This document shows positions 31,773 through 42,295 of a stretch of 64,000 nt of DNA, one piece after another (within the stretch, counting starts at the first letter, position 1; every line of letters starts with the position of its first letter). Both the position numbers and the translations under genes were made by a program. The stretch is from Monoplex corrugatus (lineage: Eukaryota > Mollusca > Gastropoda > Littorinimorpha > Ranellidae). The stretch spans positions 41,286,857-41,350,856 of the forward strand of contig CM060308.1 of assembly GCA_030674185.1 (NCBI GenBank), read 5' to 3'. The notes beneath the pieces are model-generated. The model had not been told where the DNA came from and did not search any database. It saw only the letters and a program-made list of their open reading frames with translations.

Positions 31773-34700
31773 CACACACACACACACAATACATGATTCC
31801 CAAGCCAGATTTAAACCTATACAGTCAGACTGACCACTGCACCTGAATTACCCTACTGAACACTATGAATGATCTATTGCTCTTGGCTGATTGTGGCCTA
31901 ATCTCCCTACTTATTCCTTTGTTGGAGCTTTCTGCTGCTTTTGGTATCTATGATCACCTCATCCTCCTCTCTTGACTTGAGCCCATATTTGGAATCTGAG
32001 GTGTTGCTCTTTCTTGGTTTGTGTCATACCTGTCTGACTGCTTTCAATCAGAAATGGTAAACAGAGTCCCAAGTCCCAGTCACTTATACATACATATGAA
32101 ATACCCCAAGGTTTTGTACTTGGGCCAGTCCTAGTCACACTCTACACCTCGCCACTTGCCAATGTCATCAATCAGTACAACATCCAATATAATTTTCATG
32201 CTGATAACTTCCAGCTCTACAATACTGCATCTCCCAAAAGCCTTTCCACTCTTCTTTCTGAACCTTCTGACTGTTATGTTGAAATCTAGAACTGGATGAC
32301 ACAAACTAAGCTAAGCTGAACAGAGACAGGACTGAAACAATGCTCACTGGCACCAGAGTCTCTCTCTCTCTCTCTCTCTCTTGCACACACACACACACAG
32401 TCACAAAAACACACACACAGAGTTACAAAAAAACACACACACATTTTACAATGTTTGAACTGGTTATCAAGATGTCCCTTATTTCATGGCTGGAGTACAA
32501 TTAACTGCCTGAACACAGAACATACATTTTACATCCAAGTTACAAAATATGAGAAATGTCACTGTAAGCTTCCACTGTTCCTAAACTTGCTGTAATTTTG
32601 TAGCCAAATGATCTAATTCTGAATCAGAATTTTTCATTTTCAGTTTATCTAATGCCAAATTATATCAGTTATTATTCAATTTCAATGACATCTCAGAAAG
32701 ATTTCTAACCCCATGTCTTCTTTAATATACCCAGACATGGACAGTGAGATAGGTAACTTATTTTGTAGCATGTGATGGTCTGTCTCAAATAATAATAATT
32801 TTATTTACATAACGCAAAAGGTCCAAGTCAAAAGCATGCTCACTGCACTTCACCAGAACACTGTCAAACTTAACACTCACAACAAAGACAAACAAGAAAT
32901 GAAAATAAGTAGTAGGAATCTATGCACAAAAATAGACAAACAGCACCTCAGAGGTCTTAGAACAAGGCACATCTGATTTTGTAACTCTGGAACATATTGC
33001 TCAGACAGAGGTACTACTGACAACGACAAAGTAATATCATTGTCTATGTCAGTATTTTCCTGTATTAGTTTTTGAGAAAACTTTTCATTCCTGAGCTGCA
33101 AGCATTTATGTGATGGAAGGCCATCTAAACAATACATCATAAACATATTATCATCACCATGGTCACCAACAATATTGTGTTTCATGTCTCTTTCATGAAG
33201 ATATGGGAATTTACATTTCACTACAACAGCCTAAACTATTTCAACGACAGTCTGATACAAGGCTATAAAACTGATATACTAGGTAGAATCTGATACTTGG
33301 TAGAATCTTATGACCTCACCAGCATACTGGAATTATGTGCAGGCTTTTGACTCATGCCATATGTATATTTTGGATTTTCCCCATCACATAATGTCTTTGG
33401 CATCAGAGCATATGGAACTTACTCTGATTGCAGAAACTTCACCCTGAGAAACTGAAATTGTTCATGTCTTGTATAACCATAAACATTACCCTTTGCTCAA
33501 TGTATCGTGTTTGAATATAATATCAAAAGCATACTATTAAAGTACTCTGAGCACTACAATCATGGACTGGTGCTTGATACATCTGTACCATCATCATCAT
33601 TAAAGTAATTACTTACTCTTAAAGTACGCATAGGTACTTGAAGTGCTGTGCACAATTCTGTGAGCTTCCACTTGCTGGGGTACATGTTCTTTTTGAATAC
33701 TCCATCAAGGTGCTCTCTCTGCCACTTGCTGAACTGCCAACGTCCACGCTTTCGAGGAGGAACACACTGACCTGCACCTGAACTTGTTCTATTATACATC
33801 TTTCATATGTCTCTTTCTGACGAAATGTCACATAGTATACATAAATATGTGCTCAAGTGTGTGAATGTGTGTTCTGTCCCTATGTGTCAGTAAGTATGTG
33901 TGCACTGCTGTGTATTTCTATATGTGTGTGTGAACTACATCTGCTGAGAAATTGATACACTTTCATGTAAAAAGTAATTCAATGTCCTTTCCCATTTGGA
34001 GGAGGCACTTTTGGCAAAAAAAAAAAAAACAATACACAAATTCTACAACAAAGCAACACACAAATTCTTGTTGTAGTTCAAGACACAAAGTTTTTCACTC
34101 TTTTCCTTCCAATGCTTTATCTGGTTTGTTTTCGTTACACAACTAATGGACTATTGAATGTTTTGTACCAATTTGTGAAACTCACACCTCAAAAGTATTT
34201 TAGCATTGTGTCCAAAAGGTTTTTGAATGCTCCCAGATTTGTGACATTTCTTAAATCTTTTCAAGGCGTTTCTGGGTCATTTTCTGACGTTCTTTGTGCA
34301 AAGCTGCTTGACCACTGTGTTGTTTTTTTGATAGGATATATAGTATAAACTATAGGGCCGAATAGGCCTAAAGTGTTTTTTGTTGATGAATTGTGAAATT
34401 ATTTGTCTGCTGGAATATTATCTGCATTTTCAATAACTTCATGTATTCAATTTATGTAGGCTCCTCAAATTGACTGTCAGACTTGTAAACACTGAACAAT
34501 ATACACTTACATTAGTTACAACACGTATGAAGCTGCTCCACTTGTGCAATCATTAACAAGATAGTACTCTTGTATTGTCTCATACTGATATTGTAACATT
34601 TTGTTATACCACAGTCGATACTTTTGTTTACATGCACTCGTTTTCAAAACTTCATTCATCTTTATTCAACATAATAATGAGCCTAATTTACACATTCACA

Positions 34701-35175
34701 AAACTTACTATAAATTTTACCTAAGCTAGCCTGTTGCACGCGACGTAGGCCCTCAAACTGAACGCTTACCTGCTGTGTGCACAATGGTGTGGTTGTTTGC
34801 CGGAAAATTTCTGTTCATTGCCACGTTTTGTCTTTGTGGTATGTAGTCCGCCTCCGGGAAATAATGCGGTTTGTCGCAGTCCCTCGCTACTGTACGAGTT
34901 CTCGCCATAATAGTCTGCTGCACGTGCACTTCCCTGCCGTCTATTTCTGCTGCGAAGTTGTTTGCTTCCGTCGTGTGTGCTTCTGTAGCAGAAGCCATGC
35001 TGTTGTTAGCAGACGCAGAGTCACAAATGGAGAGGATGTCGAGAGCATCTCTGTCGCCAAACTGGCAAGAAGAAGCGTCAGTCTGGCTCATTTCATTAAC
35101 AAGTCGACTCACGGTGTCTTCTTCAACTTCGTCAAGAAGTGCTAAAAAGTCGAGACTTTCGTTAACATCCCCCAT
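26483..35175 (-). CDS. Divergent PRD-like homeobox protein 1 (four exons, complete)
   Basis: Putative nuclear DNA-binding transcription factor of 651 residues. Exons on the - strand: 35175-34770, 33777-33617, 28637-28492, 27725-26483, with all phases matching (1, 0, 2). The homeodomain is residues about 144-203, from RKRGRWQFSKWQREHLDG to VWFQNRRWRLRKSQ. R5, L16, F20, W48, F49, Q50, N51 and R53 are all present, Y25-P26 resembles the PRD class, and an intron falls exactly between codons 46 and 47. The N-terminus is acidic. The 413-residue C-terminal exon is Ser/Pro/Thr-rich with CTCGLCLNSTSTP and an acidic tail around EESEDVDVITVSQ, a possible SUMO-interaction motif. No paired domain, octapeptide or TALE loop is seen. 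The subfamily is not recognised, and the PRD-like label is an inference. The start ATG has G at -3 and +4. Confidence 0.85.
28492..28637 (-). CDS. Homeobox gene 1, exon 3 (recognition helix)
   Basis: Starts directly with VWFQNRRWRLRKSQG after acceptor TTTGGTAG and ends TCCAG|GTCAGA in phase 2. It carries the recognition helix with Q50 and N51. Confidence 0.92.
28840..29430 (+). mobile_element. Degraded LINE 3' end, (ATG)n tail
   Basis: Reads CTLEISSRIGKAKTAFKKMK, RILTNKCLSTDTG, QCYIEPTLLYGCEAW, then a frame break. It is the same family as 2946-3701. A roughly 45-bp segment around GTGTTTCATGGACAGCAAAG is duplicated at 29085-29150. It ends in ATGATGATGATAATGATGG. In intron 2 of homeobox gene 1, antisense to it. 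Confidence 0.8.
29574..30032. mobile_element. Pogo/Tigger-type MITE, 459 bp
   Basis: Bounded by TA on both sides. The ends are CAGTGGAGTCC.. and, in reverse, CAGTGAAACTCTG... The motif TAACGAGA or close variants recurs at least six times near both ends (ATAACGAGAAC, AGTAACGAGAC, TTTAACGAGAG, GGTAATAACGAGAG, GGAATAACGAGAAC). CAGTG ends with TA duplication are typical of Tigger/pogo. No transposase remains inside. Confidence 0.72.
30033..30076. repeat. (TA)n between two transposons
   Basis: About 22 TA units separating the MITE from the Tc1-type element. Confidence 0.97.
30077..31689 (-). mobile_element. Tc1-type DNA transposon, 1613 bp, both ends present
   Basis: The left end starts CTCCTAATCATAATTTAAGG and the right end, read in reverse, CTACACGTCATTATTGAAGG. 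Both continue GCCA, giving about 18 of 25 matching bases. Both ends abut TA repeats, fitting Tc1/mariner insertion at TA. It contains one intact transposase frame. GC content is clearly higher than in the surrounding intron. Confidence 0.82.
30299..31327 (-). CDS. Tc1-family DDE transposase, intact frame
   Basis: 342 codons with no break. Cut-and-paste transposase acting at the element's own inverted repeats. Paired-like helix-turn-helix domains lie at residues about 1-110 (LAQREVARRLEVSHSTIQRL, then GRPRLTTRQQ), followed by a DDE catalytic domain. The triad is visible: D in LFSDESRF, D in FQDDNAPAH and E in SPDLNPIEHLW. 34 residues separate the second D (second of the pair) from E, the DD34E spacing of Tc1. 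VMVWGGMS is also conserved. The length is normal for the family. The ATG at 31327 gives MLARRRMTDEQRG. It is on the same strand as the host homeobox gene, inside its intron 2. Confidence 0.93.
   Translation of the reverse strand: MLARRRMTDEQRGRALALLDEGLAQREVARRLEVSHSTIQRLLERFNETGAVQERRHTGRPRLTTRQQDRYLALSVLRERASTAVTLRGQLRDATGANISCSTVRRRLHEANLRSRRPAVRPVLSPVNRVRRMTWAREHVTWTRQQWARVLFSDESRFTLTFNDGRARVWRRQGERFADATVQEHNRYGGGSVMVWGGMSRGTRTPLLPIDGILNGVRYRDEVLAAVALPALVDLGQGAIFQDDNAPAHRARLVTDFLEQHEVVRMAWPACSPDLNPIEHLWDVLGRRIRDNHPPPGTLARLVDILQIEWAAIPQDTLRTLVGSMHRRCEACIQARGGHTRY
31690..31792. repeat. (TA)n(CA)n microsatellite
   Basis: About 40 TA units then CA units, at the right flank of the Tc1-type element. 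Confidence 0.97.
31840..32360 (+). pseudogene. CR1/L2-like LINE reverse transcriptase remnant
   Basis: Plus-strand pieces in shifting frames read LLELSAAFGIYDHLILLS, GVALSWFVSYLSDCFQSEMV, then PQGFVLGPVLVTLYTSPLAN and a catalytic-loop relic HADN where active elements have YADD. Order and wording match the RT palm of CR1/L2-type LINEs. The stop codons and the lost Asp show that it is dead. Confidence 0.78.
32785..32860 (-). repeat. Retroposon 3' tail with (ATT)n
   Basis: In reverse it reads ..ACTTGGACCTTTTGCGTTAT, GTAAATAAAATTATTATTATT, resembling the CR1-like 3' end at 40.08 kb (GCGCTATATAAATATTGTAA, then ATT units). Confidence 0.5.
33617..33777 (-). CDS. Homeobox gene 1, exon 2 (homeodomain 1-46)
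   Basis: Encodes GAGQCVPP and then homeodomain helices 1 and 2 (FSKWQREHLDGVFKKNMYP, SKWKLTELCTALQVPMRTLR). Donor AGA|GTAAGT. An alternative acceptor at 33771 is in the same frame. Confidence 0.88.
34770..35175 (-). CDS. Homeobox gene 1, exon 1
   Basis: Begins MGDVNESLDFLALLDEVEED and ends ..NNHTIVHTA plus one base at GCAG|GTAAGC. The acidic, amphipathic start could be an activation segment. The acceptor of exon 2 could instead be at 33771, which would drop two residues. Confidence 0.8.
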
Positions 35176-35242
35176 GTCGGTTCAAATGGCGCACGGGAGA
35201 AACTAAAACTTCGTTGTCAAGACCGTCGTCTGTCGGTTTGAA

Positions 35243-35250
35243 CCAATCAG
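35243..35250 (-). promoter_or_regulatory. CCAAT (Y-box) element upstream of homeobox gene 1
   Basis: CTGATTGG on the gene's strand, about 70 bp before the start codon. This is the classic NF-Y site form. No TATA box is seen nearby. Its function is inferred from position and match only. Confidence 0.4.
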
Positions 35251-35341
35251 CAACGGCGACGACGCGAATTTGCATAGGCCTACCGGTAAACGTTATCTTG
35301 AAAAAATATTTTTTCATTAGGAAAGTTTATTTGTAGCATTG

Positions 35342-35342
<1 letters not shown>

Positions 35343-35383
<41 letters not shown>

Positions 35384-35405
35384 CTCTTCTCTCCTCTCTC
35401 TCTAA
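35343..35405. repeat. (CT)n microsatellite
   Basis: CT tract with a few interruptions. Confidence 0.95.
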
Positions 35406-35409
35406 GAAG

Positions 35410-36415
35410 TTAGCAATTGTAGAAGATTGGCAAACTCCACTACTATTTTTGTTGCATATAGACACCTTTTGGAGTCATTTAGAAGCCTTGAAAACATTTT
35501 TTTTTCAAACATTTACGAGTACAATTTGACAGGTCGATTAAAAAAAAAATTGTGCTAACTCCATGTGATGCGTGCGTGCATGCGTGTATGTATGTGGCCC
35601 ATATGTCACTGAAAAGAGTGAAGTTAGACCGTATGTAATTCAGATCGGCTCGGCGAATCTGCGTTCTCTTACTGTGTTACTATGGTTAATTTAAAACTGT
35701 GTAAGATTTTCTGCAAAGATGCTGCCAGTTTCAGTTTGCCCAAGACAGCGGTAGGCCTACAGGTGATTCCGTATACGCTAACTCGGTAGATCTAACACCA
35801 TAGATGCCATGTGATCACAGTCATCATATTTAGGTAATATATAGCAGTTTGATGTGATGGAAGGATCCATACCAATCATAGCAAATGCACACAAGCCTGT
35901 GCACAAACCAGCCCTATGTGCTGCGATGTCGTAAATCATGGTTCGCAGCGATTTCTTTTATTACATTTTTTAAAAGTATTAGACCCATTGTCCTGTCATT
36001 GCACCCATCTGTCATTCAAACAATTTACATTAAATATATTGTATTCATTTGTATTTCATCTCCCTACTTTAGTTGTCTGTGCTGTGTCCATCTTTTTTTG
36101 GGGGGGTCTCTCATTCATTCTGGTTCCGAGACAGAACAGTTACTATTGTTAGTAGGAGGCTTTATGGGCAATGTCTTCAGTAAGCTGTATCAGAACAGGC
36201 ACTGTTGAACTTCACTGAAGTGACCCAGAAGCAGTGCAGGGTTTCTTCTGGTGGGTGGCTACATAGCGGCGTGACATACCTGATTCCCATGGGCTTTCTG
36301 GCACTGGCACTTTGACTGAATTATCTTGGGGTTGGTGATATGTTGTGCAGCCCGAATGAACTGCGTGTGATAACACCAATGTGGCGACAGGAGATACTGG
36401 CCATTTTTGAAATCA
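35410..36415. other. Intergenic stretch, nothing recognised
   Basis: Short frames only. No repeat family seen elsewhere in the window. It separates the two homeobox genes. Confidence 0.5.
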
Positions 36416-36417
36416 TG

Positions 36418-36768
36418 TGTAACCAGTTCAATTTCTAGTGTAACCAAATCGATTTCTAGTGTAACCAGTTCGATTTCTAATATACCAAGTTCAATTTCTA
36501 GTATAACCAGTTCAGTTTCTAGTGTAACCAATTCGATTTCTAGTATAATCCGTTCAATTTCTAGCGTAACCAATTAAGTTTCTAGTGTAACCAATTCAAT
36601 TTCTGTTTAACCAATTAACTTTCTAATGTAACCAATTTAATTTCTAGTGTAACGAATTCAATTTCTAGTATAACCAATTCGATTTCTAGTGTAAACCAAT
36701 TCAGTTTCTAATGTAACCAATTCAATTTCTAGTGCAACCAATTCAATTTCTAGTGTAACCAATACCAT
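36418..36768. repeat. 21-bp minisatellite, about 16 units
   Basis: Unit TAACCAATTCAATTTCTAGTG with A/G and T/C variants. On the - strand it translates as a 7-residue repeat (LVTLEIE), but no gene structure supports coding. Confidence 0.95.
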
Positions 36769-37161
36769 TTTCTGCTATTAGCGCTGCATATTACGATTTG
36801 ATATGCAGAGCTCTATTCATTTTGCCTCCATTTTATGTTCTCGCTATTCCCTTTGCAGATTTGTTCTTGGTGACTGAGCCGTCCTTGTATAAGATGATAT
36901 CTCGAGAGTTGTTTCTGATGTTTCTCGACGAATACTATGAGCAAACCATCAGTTTTGCCTCCTGGCCATTTATGGAAGTGCCTGTCAAGCATCTGGTAAG
37001 ACCGTTTCAAAGAGCTCTTTGAAATGGGTCAAGGAAATGGGTCAGGAAATCCCCCCCCCCCCACCTCTCCCCGCACCCCGTATTATTATTTTGTCTGCTG
37101 AATTATGTCAACGGCTGTATGTGCTGAGCCGATTTTTCTGCCTGTCCCATGATTATCCACA

Positions 37162-37354
37162 TTAACCCTTTGACTCCCGCACCCTGTCCACCAGCATCCT
37201 GCATTGTCAATCATGTTAGCAAAGCAAAATCTTAATCCTTTGACTCCCTCACTGTATCCACCAGCTTCCTACACTGAGCTAGTGGACAGGGTGAGGGAGT
37301 CCAATGGTTAAGTTTTTGCAGTTGGTGGATAGGGTGCGGGAGCCAAAGGTTTGA
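37162..37354. mobile_element. TTAA fold-back MITE, family 1 (two-hairpin form)
   Basis: Starts TTAACCCTTTGACTCCCGCA and ends GGTGCGGGAGCCAAAGG. A second pair of arms lies inside (TCCTTTGACTCCCTCACTGT with GGTGAGGGAGTCCAATGG). Confidence 0.75.
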
Positions 37355-37399
37355 AGTCAATCGCCTTTCTTTGAGCATGTATCACAGAAAAGCAGCAGA

Positions 37400-37462
37400 C
37401 CGATCATATATATATGTATGTATGTGTATATATATATATGTATGTGTGTATATATATGTATG

Positions 37463-37541
<79 letters not shown>

Positions 37542-37545
37542 AGTT
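37400..37545. repeat. (TA/TG)n(CA)n microsatellite
   Basis: TATGTATGTGTATATATA runs then a pure CA tract. Confidence 0.95.
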
Positions 37546-38514
37546 CCCTAGGAATATGCCCATCCTCCTGTCAGCTTCTTAAAGGATGTTTGATTTTGAA
37601 GGTGATTTATTTGACATAAATCTCTGTGAATGTGGACTTTCGCTTGCTATTATATTGGTAAATGTAACATTACTAGGGAACTTATACATGTATATAAAAT
37701 CGGCCTGTAGCTTTTCTGTAAAACACGTAACAAGTTTCGAAGTTCCTTCAAATTCAGTGCTCTGAAATATGCATTTTCTAGCCGTGTTTTGTGCTTTGCT
37801 AGCATGGAAGGAAAGTCGAGCAAGTATTGTATAGTCTCAATAGGCGTTTCGTTCTTGTTGTTGTAGTTATTGCAGTTTCGTTTGTTTATTTTTCGGTTTC
37901 GAGGATCACTCTCATTACTTCGCTGTGTGTTCTATTTCATTTCTACAGACAGCTGTGTGACAACATTGTAAACCATGCCTTCTGTCAATCACATTCACAT
38001 TCAGCACAAACAGCTATGTCTTCCTCGTTTTCTATAACCAGCGTTGGGAGGTGGGGAGGGAAGGGGAAGGCAGGGGAACTGATGAGACACTGCAGACAGG
38101 ATCCTCTCTATCTCTTGTCTCCGCGATGCAACAGTTAGCAGTTCAGGTATGCTGAGGTGGTCAAGGATTTGATATTTGCTGTCCACTTATTCCTCTGTTG
38201 AACTTACGTGGACTGCTTACTTCACATTTCTTCCTGTGGGGGTGTGGAGTAGCAATGGGTCATTTTGTGCGTGTCTGTCCTTGGCCATCTTTTTAGCACT
38301 CCTCCACGCCATTTTTCTTCGTCTTTGCCACTACCATACGTCGCCATGTTATCTTGGGTCGTCCTGGTGTCCAGATGACAACAGTTTTCTGGTGAAATCT
38401 TTAGCTTTATGTTCCTTGATAAGTAAATGACGCATGCAAAGAAAATATATGCAGACTTATAGGCAGACACAGCCCACACATACCTACGTACAGACAGACA
38501 GAAAAAAAGGTGAA

Positions 38515-38635
38515 TACACACACACACACACACACCACGACACACGCACGCACACACACGCACGCACACACGCACGCACACACTTCCAAGTTTATACATA
38601 CACGCATGTACGCACACACTCACACACATATATAC
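38515..38635. repeat. (CA)n with CGCA blocks
   Basis: CA/CGCA compound microsatellite. Confidence 0.93.
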
Positions 38636-39129
38636 GCAAATGAAAAATTCCAGGTTTATTGCATCTGGTATGGCTGCCGTCGAAATTTATACCACATATA
38701 TTTCTGCCTTTTGTAATGATTCTTTCAAGCATGAAAATACAGAGACGACCAACGAATAAGTCTTTGTCTAATTTTCCTGTTTCTGACCATTCTAAACTTT
38801 CCAAATCACTGAAATAAAAACAATACTGTCCATCCATACCAAACACACAATACTGTCAATCCATATCAAACAATTTTCTGCTTTTTGCGCCTCTACACAA
38901 TTTTATGTTTTCAGATACGACTTTCTTTTTCGTCCTTTGAACATGGTCATACCTGAAAATGTCAGCCTGGTGAACGGAACCAAAAATTTGGTCTTTAACA
39001 GGCAAATGCGGTTTTAAAAAATAACTTAAGGATACAAAGCGTTGGGTTCCCGGAGGGGGAGGACAGGAGTGGAGTGGGATGAGGGGGGAGGAGGGAAGGA
39101 ATTTCATAACTAGAATGTGTCGGTTGGTT

Positions 39130-39310
39130 GGTTGTTTGATTTTTGGCCCATGGCCACAAACGTTTCACCAAGTTTTGGTGAGAACAATAAGATCAAAGTT
39201 CCTTTGAAAAATGAAGTTCGAGATGTCAGTTTCAATATTACAATAAACAGACTGTGCATTAAACAGACAAGCTGTGAAATTCACAGAAGACAGAGGAAAG
39301 CCACAAGGCA
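39130..39310 (-). pseudogene. LINE endonuclease-domain start, inverted fragment
   Basis: The - strand reads VNFTACLFNAQSVYCNIETD then ISNFIFQRNFDLIVLTKTW followed by a stop. This matches the beginning of a CR1-type AP endonuclease domain (..NARS..K..DxxxxxxxETWL). The glutamate of the ETW motif is replaced (KTW). It lies head-to-head with the 3' LINE fragment at 39400. Confidence 0.65.
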
Positions 39311-39399
39311 GCACGGGACTGTGAGGCAGAGACGGGGGGGGGGGGGGGGAGGGGTTGTTTATGGAAGAAACTGTATATGGAAGAAACCAAGTCAGATGA

Positions 39400-39953
39400 T
39401 GGTGGTGTTGGGAGAAAAAAAGCTGACCACATATCTCCTCTCCTGGCACAACTTCACTGGCTCCCTGTATCAAAGCGCATACAGTACAAACTAGACACCA
39501 TGTGCTACAAAAGCCTCAATAACGCAGCCCCCGATTACCTGTCAAGCCTACTTGAAATCTATGTTCCCTCACGTACCCTCCGCTCTGCCTCCGATCCTCT
39601 GACTTTTCGCTTTCCACGCACTAAGCTCAATACCTATGGTCCACGAGCCTTCTCTGTTTCTGGTCCACTCTCCTGGAACAAACTTCCTCTCTCAGTCCGT
39701 CAGCAACCTACTTTTGTCTCCTTCAAGTCCGCTCTCAAAACTCACCTTTTCTCCTCGCATAAAATCCTAACCTCACTCAACCCCCCCCCCCCTCCCTCTG
39801 CAGCCTGTCTCCGCTCGGAGGGGAATCACATGGTTACAATATATAATTGTATATGCTATGCTCTCTATAATTTTCCATTGCTTTTATTCTTGCTTTTCTT
39901 GCTTTTATTCTTTCTCCCCATTTATAGCCATGCGTGTGTGTGAGTGTGTGTGT

Positions 39954-39990
<37 letters not shown>

Positions 39991-40120
39991 CGTGCGTGTG
40001 CGTGCGTGCGTGCGTGCGTGCGTGCTTGCGTGTGTGTCTGCTTCAGCGCTTAGATTTGATTTTATCAAGATTTTGCGCTATATAAATATTGTAATTATTA
40101 TTATTAATTATTATTATTAT
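39400..40120 (+). mobile_element. CR1-like LINE 3' end
   Basis: Reads ADHISPLLAQLHWLPVSKRI, QYKLDTMCYKSLNNAAPDYL, RFPRTKLNTYGPRAFSVSGP and SWNKLPLSVRQQPTFVSFKS, the conserved C-terminus of CR1/L2-type ORF2 proteins. The 3' UTR includes a TG/CGTG microsatellite (39938-40030). It ends GCGCTATATAAATATTGTAA followed by ATT units. Confidence 0.85.
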
Positions 40121-40677
40121 AATTATAAACTGCAAACGCTTCTGTTGAGGAAGAAGAGAGACCACAACTGAAAGGAGGAGTATTACAAACCCTCTCTCTC
40201 TCTTGCTCTCTTTCTGATTCCACTACTCCACCCCTCTCGCCAGGTCGGAGGGCAGGGCAGTCAGCGCAGATGGAATTCAACCGACTGTTTGCAACAGCTG
40301 ACTAAAAAATTCCGGCTGTACCGGGTCATAGCATAGGAAGGAAAACTACATAATTTTGTTCATGCAAACTTACATGAAAATGTCAATGTTGCATCCGTCC
40401 TTGCAGTCACATGCAGATACTCTGTAGCTGAAGGCCAATCACCCTGTCCTTATCAAAAACACTGCAAAGTTTAAGACACGAAAAAATGCTAAAACTACAA
40501 AAAATGCACATTATACACACAGAAACCAATTGACCTGCTGCTGGTCTCACTCGTTGTTGCGCTCCTTTACAATCAAAATCATGCATAGCCGCTGGTTCTC
40601 AATACAAGTCTATGACAACACTCTCACTACACACATAAAACATCCCGCCAAAAATCCCTCTCACACATTGTAGAACA

Positions 40678-41914
40678 TCAGCGCTGGGGATAACCACTTC
40701 CTTGGGAAGGGTCGGGTCCTGGATGAGGGGGCCACTGACTCAAAGATGGAGGATGGGGCGAGTAGAAAGGATTGCTGAGGGAGGAGATCATGACAGGTTT
40801 GTAGGGGTCCATGCTGTTCATCACGGCCAAGGCGCTCAAATGAGGGGAGGACGCTGAAGGTGGGGGAGGGGGAGGGTAAGGCCACTGACGGGCGTGGCTA
40901 AGAGGATCATGCTGGCGTAGACTTGACAGCATGATGGGAGGGTCTGCAATGAGCGGGAACGGGAACACATGACTCACACCAAAAGGAGAAGTGGCAGACA
41001 CACCGCCATGAACAGAAGGATTCAAATTGTCTGGGAGCTTACCTGGATCCCGACTTGAACTGCCAGGTGCTAAAAATGGCGATTGTGGCAGAAGCGGGTC
41101 ACGACTGCCACGTAAAGAAGTACTGTTTTCTAAGTGCTGCCTGTAAGAAAGAAGATCTGAAAGTACTGGAAGCGAGTCCTGACTCCCTGGAATACCTACA
41201 GTACGGGATGGGTTCGTAGGCAGCAGTCCCATCCCTAAACTACTCAGTCCTAGTGCCCCAGGACCTCGGGAATGAGCAAGTTGGCTGGCCACGCCCCCAC
41301 TCAGTGATTGGCTGAGTCCTGGTTCCAGTCCATCCCAAGCCAATCGCGTCATGTTTGCGGCCGCGACCAGATGGTCACGTGGATGGCTGAAAGCGGAGCT
41401 GTTAAGAGAATGCGTGAATCGATTGGCTGATGTGTCGAGGTACGCGGCTGCGGTTGGTGTGATTCTGTTGGGCGGGGCCACCATGTCAAAAGTTTGAAAC
41501 AGTCTGCCCACCGGCTGGTTAGAATTATGTCCCACATCCTGAGCATTGCCACTAGTAGGACGAGCAGCATGAGTTCTACGTTTTCCTTTAGCTTTTCGTT
41601 TTTCTTTTCTCTCTTTCAGTTTCTCATCAGTGAACCGTTTTAGTTCCGAAATACAACCCTGAATGACTGCATCTGGTACCATCCGAGATTTAGCAATACT
41701 GTCACCTTGACTTTCACTGGATCCATGGAAGTCACTCTCGTCCTTAGAATTATCGTTACTTGCTTTATCCGATAATTGTGGTGGTGAGAGGAGAGGTTGT
41801 GACTGTAGTAGGGGAGGCGGATGTCTGTGTGGTACTGGAAGATGCGTTGTCTGTTGATGATGATGGGGTCTTGCTTGACACAACGTCCTTCCGTCTGCGG
41901 TTTTGGAACCAAAT
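40678..41914 (-). CDS. Homeobox gene 2, recognition helix and C-terminal exon
   Basis: Acceptor GTCTTTGGCAG, then IWFQNRRRKDVVSSKTPSSS and a Ser/Thr-rich run that meets TAA at 41767. A second, overlapping frame is open from before the exon to the stop at 40678 and carries the rest of the protein (SDKASNDNSKDESDFHG.., NLS-like cluster, ..GPDPSQGSGYPQR). A one-base shift between 41914 and 41765 links them. Confidence 0.75.
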
Positions 41915-42252
41915 CTGCCAAAGACAGAAAGTACAAATGTTACAGTATCATTTGGCATGTATCGTCTTTCTATGCACAATTTTTTACTACTGCCGAGTAA
42001 ATTATATTTTTGTTATCTAAAATACATTAAAATGCCATCTAGCCAACCCATGAATTAACCTACCGACCAGCCAGCCTATCTTGTTACGAATGCTATGCCA
42101 TTTTAAACAGTCTATATATTGTTGACAGAAAGGCTTTGTAAAGATCTAAGATTATAATCAAATTATGTTTAAACTAAGTTATTTTGTGAAATCTCTGATT
42201 TCTTGATTTTTATTTCGTCATACACACACGCCCGCGCGCGCGCGCGCGCACA

Positions 42253-42295
<43 letters not shown>

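Noticed and set aside
32877..33221. A 114-codon - strand frame in intron 2 of homeobox gene 1
   Set aside because: Exons 2 and 3 join directly within the homeodomain, so an exon here would disrupt it. No family resemblance seen.
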